Below, piece after piece: positions 1-11,400 of a stretch of 64,000 bases of DNA (its first letter is position 1; the number at the start of each line of letters is the position of its first letter). Below the pieces are notes generated by a model. The model ran no database searches, had not been told where the DNA came from, and saw nothing but the letters and a program-made list of their open reading frames with translations. The position numbers and the translations under genes are program-made. Source of the DNA: Taeniopygia guttata (lineage: Eukaryota; Chordata; Aves; Passeriformes; Estrildidae); assembly GCF_048771995.1 (NCBI RefSeq), contig NC_133026.1, positions 151,985,001 to 152,049,000 of the forward strand, written 5' to 3'.

Positions 1-10
1 ACCATGCTCA

Positions 11-2012
<2,002 letters not shown>

Positions 2013-2103
2013 TCACCCCCCTCCTGGCTGTCACCCACCTCCTGGCTGTCACCCACCTCCTCGTCATCCCCCAGAGTCATTGTCCCCCTCCTCTTCGTCA
2101 TTA

Positions 2104-2500
2104 ACTCCCCAAGGCCATCAGCCCCCCAAGGCCACCAGCCCCCCATGGCCATCAACCCCCCCATGGCCACCAGCCCCCCATGGCCATCAACCCCCCCATG
2201 GCCATCAACCCCCCCATGGCCACCAGCCCCCCATGGCCATCAGCCCCCCATGGCCATCAACCCCCCCATGGCCACCAGTCCCCCATGGCCACCAGCCCCC
2301 CATGGCCATCAACCCTCCATGGCAATCAACCCCCCCATGGTCACCAGCCCCCCCACAGCCACCAGCCCCCCATGGCCATCATTCCTCCTTCATGGCCATC
2401 AACCCCCCCATGGCCACCAAACCCCCATGGCCACCAGCCCCCCATGGCCACCAGCCCCCCATGGCCATCAGTCCCCCCCGACCATCGGCTCTCCATGACC
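2104..2500. repeat. 17-18 bp minisatellite in GRINA first intron
   Basis: About 22 tandem copies of CCCCCATGGCCATCAA and variants. They stay open in several frames, which creates long spurious ORFs. Confidence 0.92.
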
Positions 2501-2529
2501 ATCACCTCCCACCCCTGGGGGTCCCCACC

Positions 2530-2900
2530 TGGGGATGCCCCAGAATGAGGGTCCCCACTGGGAGATGCACTGGGATGGGGGTCCCCACTAGGAGCTGTCC
2601 CAGGATGGGGGTCCCCGCCAGGAGATGTCCCGGAATGGGGGTCCCCGCAAGGAGATGCCCCAGAATGGGGGTCCCTGCCAGGAGATGTCCCGGGATGGGG
2701 GTCCCCACTGGGAGATGTCCCGGGATGGGGGTCCCCATTGGGAGCTGCCCCGGGATGGGGGTCCCCGCCAGGAGATGTCCCGGGATGGTGGTCCCTGCCA
2801 GGAGATGTCCCGGGATGGGGGTCCCCACTGGGAGATACCCCAAAATGGGGGTCCCCACTGGAAGATGTCCTGGAATGGCCCCTCACTCGGGGATACCCCG
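2530..2900. repeat. 30 bp minisatellite in GRINA first intron
   Basis: About 12 copies of a 30-bp unit built from GGATGGGGGTCCCCACTGGG plus AGATGTCCCG, nearly exact in period. It directly follows the 17-18 bp array. Confidence 0.92.
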
Positions 2901-2961
2901 GGATGGGGGTCCCCGCCATCGGGGGGTCCCGTCCTGTCCCCCCCCAGCCCCAGGCCCGCAC

Positions 2962-2972
2962 AAGATGGCGGC
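2962..2972 (+). promoter_or_regulatory. YY1 consensus site
   Basis: AAGATGGCGGC is a full YY1 core. In vertebrate CpG promoters this motif usually sits just downstream of a transcription start in the sense direction. Here it points to the plus strand, so it may mark a divergent start inside the GRINA CpG island. No plus-strand gene was recognised next to it. Confidence 0.45.
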
Positions 2973-4121
2973 GGCGAGGCCGTTGCCATGGCAACCCCCG
3001 GGGCAGGGGCGATGTGCGGGCCCGGGGGCTCGGCCGCGGGGCGGAGTGCGGGCCCGGGGGTCGCGGTGCGGGACCGGCTCCTGCCGCGATTACCGGCAGC
3101 CGTGCGGGGCAGCTCCGGCGCTGCTTCACTGCCCGCTCGGGCCGGCACCGGGAGCGGCGGCGTCCTGCCAGGCCCGGCCCCGGCTCCGGTCCCGGCCGCA
3201 CCTCACCGAGCCGCGCGGGCTCCACCGCAGCCCCGGGGCCGCCCCCGCTGCCGGAGCGCGGTTACAAAACCGGGAGTGCGGGAGCGGCGGCTGCGCCCTG
3301 CGCGGTGGTGCGGTACCGGCCCCGGTACCCGCGCGGGTCGGGTCGGTGCCGGTGCCGCAGCGGTGCCGAAGCGGTGCCGGTGCCGGTGCGGTGCCGCCGC
3401 TGTTCGGTGCCGCAGCGGCCCCGGCCCGGCCAACGGGCAGCGCCGGCCGGTGGCGCAACCACGGCGGCCGCGTGACGGCCCCGCGCCCCGGGCGGGCGGC
3501 GGGACGGGGGGGGGCCCGGCCCTGCGGCACCGACACCGGGCGGGGGGCGCATTTCGGGGGGCACCCCGAGCGGGGCCCACGGTGCGGGCACTTTGGGGGC
3601 GCGGGGGGGGTCCGCATCACGGATTGCGGGGGGGGCCCGCATCACGGGGTGCGGGGGTGTCCGCAGCACGGCGTGCGGGCGGTGCGGGGGCGCAGGGATG
3701 CCCACAGCCCGGCGGGCGGCGGTGCGGGGGTGCGGGCGCTCCCGCATCACGGGTTGCGGGGGTGCCGCCCGCCCCCCCCCCCCCCGCACCGGTTCTCTCC
3801 GAGTCCCGTAAGCCGCTTTGCTCGGTAAAGCCCCGGCGCGGCCTATTTACGGCAGCAGCGAGCCTAATCCTCGAGCGCTGCCGCGGGGGGAGGAACCGGG
3901 AGACCCCCGTTATGCCCGCGGGGGTCCCGCTCGACCCCGCTTCCCCCCCCCGGTAAACCACCCCACCCCACCCCGCACCGAACCCGTGCGCTGCGGAATG
4001 CGGCAGCGGGAAGCGGCGGAGGGAACGGCGCTCGGGGGCGGCTCCGAAGCCTCCCGCAGGTGTTGGTGGCAGCCCCGGGACCCCCGGTACCCCCCCGGTC
4101 CCCCCGGTGCCCCCCGCTCAC

Positions 4122-4180
4122 CGGCCGGGCCGAGCTGCGCGGGGTCCGCTCGCTGCGCGCCGGACGGGGCGGGGCCTGAG
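4122..4180 (-). other. GRINA: candidate GRINA non-coding first exon
   Basis: The GRINA start-codon exon has an acceptor at 1962, so a 5' UTR exon must lie upstream. On the minus strand a good donor (CCG|GTGAGC) ends an exon at 4122, directly below a cluster of GC boxes at 4165-4230. A second donor (CTCG|GTGAGG, near 3198) is also possible. The upper limit of the exon is a guess. Confidence 0.35.
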
Positions 4181-4379
4181 GGGGGCGGGGCTTAGGAGGG
4201 GCGTGGCTCCCCTGGGGGCGTGGCCACGGGCCGCGCAGCAGAGCGCCCCCTGGCGGCGGCAGCGCCCCGGTCCCGCCGTGTCACGCGTGGGGACGGTCAC
4301 GCGCCGCCGGTGACGCGCAGGGGGCGGCCACGTGTCCCCAACTCTCCCCTGGGGATGGCCCGTGCGCCTGTGCCATTCT

Positions 4380-4935
4380 CCTGTGCACCCTCGTCGCGTC
4401 TGGGGTCAGTTCCGTGTCACCTGGTCACTCGTGGGGAGGGTCACGGGCCCCGCGGTCACCCACGAGGAACAGGCGCTTGTCCCCCTGTCACCCGCGTGGC
4501 TGGGTGTCATTCTCCGGGGCGGTCCCGTGTGCCCCTGCCCTCCGTGGGGCATTTTCTGCACCCCCTCGTCACATCTGGAGTCAGTTCCGTGTCACCTGGT
4601 CACTCGTGAGGCCGGTCACGCACGACGGCCAGTCACTTGTCCGCCTGTCACCCGCGTGGCTGGCGCCGTGTCATTCCCCGGGGCGGTCCCGTGTGCCCCT
4701 GCCCTCCGTGGGGCATTTTCCGTGTCCCCTCGTCACATCTGGAGTCAGTTCCGTGTCCCCTGGTCACTCGTGGGGCCAGCCATTCCCGTGTACCGCTGTC
4801 ACCCGAGGCGCTTTTTCCGCACCCCCTCGCCACATCTGGGGTCACTTCCGTGTCCCCTGGTCACTCGTGGGGCCGGTCACGCACGACGGCCAGTCACTTG
4901 TCCCCCTGTCACCCGTGGGGCTGGTGCCGTGTCCC
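4380..4935. repeat. long-period tandem repeat upstream of PARP10
   Basis: Copies of a segment containing TCAGTTCCGTGTCACCTGGT and GTCACTCGTG recur at intervals of roughly 87 to 175 bp between the GRINA and PARP10 promoters. The copies differ by internal deletions. Confidence 0.8.
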
Positions 4936-5067
4936 GCGTGTGGCCGGTCCCGCGGCCACATGTCCCCCGCTGCGGGACGGCCCCGCGTCCCCCCGTCCCG
5001 CGTGGGGCCCGTCCCGTGTCCCCACCCCGGGCCCGCCCCCCGCCCTTCCCCTTCCCGTTTCGGCCCC

Positions 5068-5083
5068 GTTTCGGTTTCGGTTC
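5068..5083 (-). promoter_or_regulatory. PARP10: interferon-stimulated response element at the PARP10 promoter
   Basis: The plus strand reads GTTTCGGTTTCGGTTC, so the minus strand contains GAAACCGAAAC, a perfect GAAANNGAAAC core bound by ISGF3 and IRFs. A further half site (GTTTCGG) lies about 10 bp upstream. The element sits about 90 bp before the donor of the presumed PARP10 5' UTR exon. PARP10 is interferon-induced in mammals, so the placement fits. Confidence 0.7.
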
Positions 5084-5089
5084 TTGGCC

Positions 5090-5170
5090 GGGGCGGAGCC
5101 TCGGGGCCTCCGGTGGGTGGGGGGGCCCTGCCGGGGGTGGGGGGTCCCCGCGGGGCTGGGGAGGTCCGGG
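5090..5170 (+). other. PARP10: probable PARP10 5' UTR exon
   Basis: A strong donor GTGAGT follows position 5170. An acceptor (GCCCCAG) ends at 5458, two bases before the PARP10 ATG. The left boundary is not visible; it is placed just downstream of the response element. Confidence 0.5.
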
Positions 5171-5459
5171 GTGAGTGGGGGTCCCGGTCCGGGGTGTGGG
5201 GGTCCTGCCCCGGGTACAGGGGGGTCCCGGTGCGGGGTGTGGGGGTCCTGCTGGTGGCTACAGGGGGGTACCGGTCCGGGGTTTGGGGGTCCTGCTGGTG
5301 GCTACAGGGGGGTCCCGCCCCGGGGACGCGATGCCGGGGGGTGCGGGGGGCACGGACGGGGGGTTTGGGGAGGGGGATGGGGTCACGGGGGGTCACGGCA
5401 GGGTGGGGAGCGTAAAGGAACCGGGGGGGTCGCAGCCCCAAATGTGTGGGTGCCCCAGG

Positions 5460-8400
5460 ATGGCCGCGGGGGTGCTGGAGGTGCAGGGGGTGCCCCCCGA
5501 CGCCCCCGAGGAGCTGCTGGTGCTGTACTTCGAGAACCGGCGGCGCTCGGGCGGGGGGCCCGTGCAGAGCTGCCAGCGCCTGGGCCCCCTCCTCTTCCTC
5601 ACCTTCGAGGACCCCCAGGGTAAGTGTGGGCAGGGGGGCGTGTCCCAGTCCCACTGGGAGCACTGGGATGGGGTTTGGGGGTCCCAGTCCCACTGGGATG
5701 GGGTTTGGGGGTCTCAGTCCCAGCTGGGAGCACTGGGATGGGATTTGGGGGTCTCAGTCTCACTGGGAACACTGGGATGGGGTTTGGGGGTCCCAGTCCC
5801 AGCTGGGAGCACTGGGATGGGGTGTGTGATTGTTCCCAGTCCCACTGGGAGCACTGGGATGGGGTTTGGGGGTCCCAGTCCCACTGGGATGGGATTTGGG
5901 GGTCTCAGACCCACTGGGATGGGATTTGGGGGTCCCAGTCCCACTGTGAGCACTTGGATGGGATTTGGGGGTCTCAGTCCCACTGGGAGCACTGGGATGG
6001 GGTTTGGGGGTCTCAGTCCCAGCTGGGAGCACTGGGATGGGGTTTGGGGGTCTCAGTCCCACTGGGAGCACTGGGATGGGGTATGTGAATGTTCCCAGTC
6101 CCAGCTGGGAGCACTGGGATGGGGTTTGGGGGTCTCAGTCCGACTGGGATGGGATTTGGGGGTCTCAGTCCCACTGGGAGCACTGGGATGGGGTTTGGGG
6201 GTCTCAGTCCCACTGGGAGCACTGGGATGGGATTTGAGGGTCTCAGTCCCACTGGGAGCACTGGGATGGGATTTGGGGGTCTCAGTCCCACTGGGAGCAC
6301 TGGGATGGGGTGTGTGAATGTTCCCAGTCCCAGCTGGGAGCACTGGGATGGGATTTGGGGGTCCCAGTCCCACTGGGATGGGATTTGGGGGTCTCAGTCC
6401 CACTGGGAGCACTTGGATGGGGTTTGGGGTCTCAGTCCCAGCTGGGAGCACTGGGATGGGGTTTGGGGGTCCCAGTTCCAGCTGGGAGCACTGGGATGGG
6501 GTTTGGGGGTCTCAGTCCCACTGGGAGCACTGGGATGGGATTAGGGGGTCCCAGTCCCACTGGGAGCACTGGGATGGTGTTTGGGGGTCTCAATCCCACT
6601 GGGAGCACTGGGATGGGGTGTGTGATTGTTCCCAGTCCCAGCTGGGAGCACTGGGATGGGATTTGGGGTCCCAGTCTCACTGGGATGGAATTTGGGGGTC
6701 TCAGTCCCACTGGGAGCACTGGGATGGGATTTGGGGGTCTCAGTCCCACTGGGAGCACTGGGATGGGATTTGGGGGTCTCAGTCCCAGCTGGGAGCACTG
6801 GGATGGGATTTGGGGGTCTCAGTCCCACTGGGAGCACTGGGATGGGGTGTGTGATTGTTCCCAGTCCCAGCTGGGAGCACTGGGATGGGATTTGGGGTCT
6901 CAGTCCCACTGGGATGGAACTGGGGGTCTCAGTCCCACTGGGAGCACTGGGATGGGGTCTGGGAGTCTCAGTCTCACTGGGAGCACTGGGATGGGGTTTG
7001 GGGTCTCAGTCCGACTGGGATGGGATTTGGGGGTGTCAGTCCCACTGGGAGCACTGGGATGGGATTTGGGGGTCCCAGTCCCACTGGGAGCACTGGGATG
7101 GGAATTGGGGTCTCAGTCCCACTGGGAGCACTGGGATGGGATTTGGGGTCTCAGTCCCACTGGGAAGGAATTTGGGGGTCTCAGTCCCACTGGGAGCACT
7201 GGGATGGGGTTTGGGGGTCCCAGTCCCACTGGGATTGTGTTTGGAGCTCCCAGTCCTTACTGGGGGCACTGAGGTGGGCTGTGGGGCTCCCAGTATCACT
7301 GGGATTGTGTTTGGAGCTCCCAGTCCCACTGGGGGCACTGAGGTGGGCTGTGGGGCTCCCAGTCCCACTGGGAGTACTTGGATGGGGTTTGGGGTCCCAG
7401 TCCCACTGGGAGCACTGGGATGGGGTTTGGGGGTCCCAGTCCCAGCTGGGAGCACTGGGATGGGGTGTGGGGGTCTCCGTCCCACTGGGAGCACTGGGAT
7501 GGGGTGTGGGGGTCTCAGTCCCACTGGGAGCACTGGGATGGGATTTGGGGGTCCCAGTCTCACTGGGAGCACTGGTGAGCACTGGTGCCCCTGGGGTGAC
7601 GGGGTGCTGCCTGAGCCCCCAGTGACCCCCTTTTCCCTCCACAGATGCACAGAACGTGTTGGCCCACGGCAGCCACAGGCTTGGGGGGATCGAGCTGGGG
7701 GTGCGCCCGGCCCCCCCCTGGGACCCCACCCACCTGCTGCTGGGTGGTCTGGACCCCAGGACCCCCCCCCAACACCTGGACCTACCTGTGGAGACCCTGC
7801 TGGGCGTCCCCCCCGGCACTGTGACCCTGTGCCAGGCCTCTGTGCCCGGCTGGGGCTTGCTGCGCCTGCAGGACCCCCTCACCCCCCCAGGTGGGACTGG
7901 GGGGCACACCAGGGTGGGGTGGGGACGTTGGGGGTGGTGGGGTGGGGTTGTGGGAGTACTGGGGGGGCAGGGGGTTGATGGGCTGGGGGGTCTGGTAGCA
8001 CCAGGCTGGTGTTGTTCTTGGGCACAAAATGAGTACACAGAAGTTTGGTGAGTTCAAAAGAGAAAAAGACTAAATTTTATTGCTGACTTGGCAGTATATA
8101 GAATCCTAAAAGCGACAGTGGATTGGAGGATGAAATTTCTGCCTCTCCAACCACACTGGTCAAACTAATAGTCTATTAATTCTTTCTTGTCACAAAGAAT
8201 GCAAAACAATCGTTATTTATATGAACAGCGCGTGAGAGCTCCGGTAGAAATATGTAAACATCAGAAGGCACGTAAAACTTTTAAAAGAACTTTAAAACTT
8301 TCAAAAGAGCTATAAAAGAACACTTTCAAAAGTCAGGGCAGCAGGGGGGTATTTTGGGGTTTGGGTTCTGCTGGGTGCCCAGCGCCCAGGCAGTGCCACG

Positions 8401-11400
8401 GGGTCGCCGGTGTGCCGGTGCCGGTGCCAGCGCCGGTGCCGGTGCCAGCGCTGCCCGTGGTGCCGCAGAGCTGGAGTCGGCAGAGCAGCGGGCACGGCAG
8501 CAGGGGCTGGCGCTGCTGCGGGTGCCGCAGAGCCCCGCGGTGCTGGTGAGGGCAGCGGGGCCGGCGCTGAACCAGGACCTCCTCGAGCTCTACTTCGAGA
8601 ACCGGCGCAGCGGCGGCGGCCGCGTCAGGGACGTGCGGCCGCTGCCAGGTGGGCACGGGGCTGTTGTCACCTTCCAGGAGCCGGCAGGTGAGGGGCTGCC
8701 AGCGGGAACCGGTGCCAGGGGACTGCGGGAGCCGCTCTGGGCCGCGGGCTGCCCATCCCTTTGTGCCCCCGCAGACGCAGAGCGGGTGCTGCGGAGGCCA
8801 CACCGGCTGCAGGACGTGGTGCTGGAGCTCGTCCCCCACTTCCCCTTCCTGGAGCTGCTGGACGCGAGCACGGACGTGGCCCTGGATGCTGTCCCCGCTC
8901 CTGATGTGGAGCTCCTGCGAGTCAGGGACCCCTTGGTGGACACAGATTGCCCGCCGGACACAGAGCTGTCCTCAGACCCCACCGTGGCACACACAAACCC
9001 CCCGCCGGACACGGTGCCAGCACCGGCAGCGCCAACATCGCACCCGGGGCCGGAGCGGCCGGAGCAGCCTTCAGACGCCTTCCCCAGCAGGGACAAGGAC
9101 ACAGAGGGGTCCACGGCCGTGCCCAGCCCGGCCCAGCCCCCGAGGCCCACGTCGGCGGCGGTCCTGGAGCCGACACCGGCGGTGCTGGCGCAGGACGAGG
9201 CGCTGGTGCCAGCGGAGCCGGGAGCTGTGCGGTACCTGCAGCAGCACTACCAGGACATGCTCAGCGGCGTCTCCGACGTGTCCCTGCTGCCACTGGAGGG
9301 AGGGGACATCTCTGGGTTCCGGGTGAGCTGCAGGCGGGGGTGTGCGAAGGTGTGGGAAGGTACAGGCAGGTGTGGGAAGGTGCAGGGAGGTGTGGGCAGG
9401 TACAGGCAGGTGCAGGCAGTAGTGCAGGCAGGTATGGGCAGGTACAGGGAGGTGTGGGCAGGTACAGGCAGGTACAGGGAGGTGTGGGCAGGTAGAGACA
9501 TGCAGGGAGATGCGGGAAGGTGCAGGCAGCAGTGCAGGGAAGTACAGGTAGGTGTGGGAAGGTCCAGGCAGGTATGGGCAGGAGCAGGTAGCAGTACAGG
9601 GAGGTGTAGGCAGGTACAGACAAGTGCAGGCAGGTGTGTGCAGGTACAGGCAGGTGTGGGCAGGTACAGGCAGGGGTGTGGGCAGGTACAGGCAGGGGTG
9701 TGGGCAGGGGTGTGGGCAGGGGTCTCAGCACGCTCCCACCTCCCCGTGCTCACAGCACACCCTGGTGCCAGAGGCTGCCAGCCCCGTGGTGCTGCCCGCA
9801 CTGCCTGCAGGTGAGTGGGGAGCTGGGCGGGCACTGGTGCCCAGCTGCTGACCCTTTGCCCACCTGCTGCCAGGTGAGTGGCGAGCCGGGCCGGTGCCAG
9901 GCCGTGGCGGATTTCCTGCAGAGCCTGCTGGACTCTGTGGCCTCACACTCCACCACCCTGCGCTTCCCCGGCGTTGCCCGCTTCCTGTGGGACCTGGCTG
10001 GGCAGAGCCTCCTCCAGCAGCTGGAGAGCCGCTTCCAGTGCGTCATCCAGCTGGACGGTGAACCCTGGAGCCCTCCAGATCCCCAGGTGCGGCCTCGTGG
10101 GGAGGGGTCTGGCAAGCGGGTGCCATCGTGCTGGTTCCTGCTGTGCCAGCGCGGTGCTGGTGATGCCACCCCTTGATCCCCACAGATGGAGCTGGACGAG
10201 CTGCTGCCCGCAGTCAGCCAGCAGGAGCCTCGGTCACAATCCTGGCACCAGGACCTGCCCGAGGGCAGCAATGCTGATGGTGACGGTGATGGTGATGGTG
10301 GTGGCGATGGCTTTCCTTCCAGTACAGGTGAGGGGCGAGGGCACCGCTTGGGAGCCGCTCTCCGGGTGCTGCAGTGGGATGAGGGGGCTGTGGGTGCTGG
10401 TGCTCCCAGGACGTGGTGGGTCTGACACCCCGCTGCTCCTGCAGAGGAGATCAAGAAGGTGCTGGCAGCACTGCGCCCGAGCGACGCCGCCGAGCGTGGC
10501 AGCCCCGAGCTGTGGCCTGGCACCATCCCCGGCAACGAGCGGGACCACAACGCCGCCTTCATCTGCGCAGCCAGTGGGGAGGGTGCCGGAGAGCTGCTGT
10601 CGGACACCGAGGCGGAGGAGGAGGAGGTGCAGATGGCTCTGGCCATCCAGTACTCCATGGACCACGCGTGCTGCGAGCAGGATGAGCTGGCGCGTGCCAC
10701 CGCCCTGTCCCTGCGCTCCTACAGCCGGGAGCAGGAGCGCGCCGAGGAGGACGCCGGGCTCCTGGCCGCGCTGGAGGCCTCGCTGGAGGAGACGCTGCTG
10801 GCGGCAGATTCGGCGTGGGTGACGGTGTTCTGCTCCTTGGAGCGGGACGTGGCGGCGGTGACGCGGGAGCTGGAGCGGGCGCTGGCGGGGCTGCTGCAGA
10901 CGCGGGACGTGGCGAGCGAGCGGCTGCGGGCGCTGCCACCCGCCGGGCACTGCGCGCTGGCCCTGCTGCGGTGCCGGCACGCCGTGCAGCTCAGCCTGCG
11001 CGGTGACACCGCCACGCTGCGTGGATTCGCCGAGTACATGGTCCCTGCTGCCCAGGACCTCACGTTGCTGCTCCACCGCCTGCCACCGCCGCGGCACGGT
11101 GGTGGCACTGCCACCGCTGCCACCGCTGCCACCGCTGCCACCACGCACTGGGTGCGCTGGGACCCCTCTGGCACCGCTGTCCCGTACGCCCGCGAGACAG
11201 CGGCGCTGCTGGAGCAGGCCTGGCTGCGCCAGGAGCGCCGGCTGGATCTGGTGCTGGATGGACGGCCCTTCACCGTGGATTTGGAGCGCATGGAGGAGTT
11301 GGACATCGGCAGCACCCACGCCGTGCCCGTCTGCCGCAGCCAGCCCCCGCTGGACAGCGCCTTCTTCCCGCTCGGTGCGCGTGGGGGCCGTGGGGCCAGC

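Larger units (their letters stand above)
2940..4330. promoter_or_regulatory. CpG-rich GRINA promoter region
   Basis: A dense run of CpG dinucleotides, GGGGCGGGG-type GC boxes (4165-4230) and CGG-rich sequence lies between the GRINA coding exons and the PARP10 side. No protein-coding exon was recognised here. Long open frames in this stretch come from the GC content and have no familiar sequence. Confidence 0.6.

Noticed and set aside
9756-9810. Possible extra 55-nt PARP10 exon ([18 protein letters not shown])
   Set aside because: It has plausible AG and GT borders but 55 nt breaks the frame, whereas 9322 joins 9874 in phase and matches the family. The similar CAGGTGAGTGG at 9808 and 9871 looks like a small local duplication.
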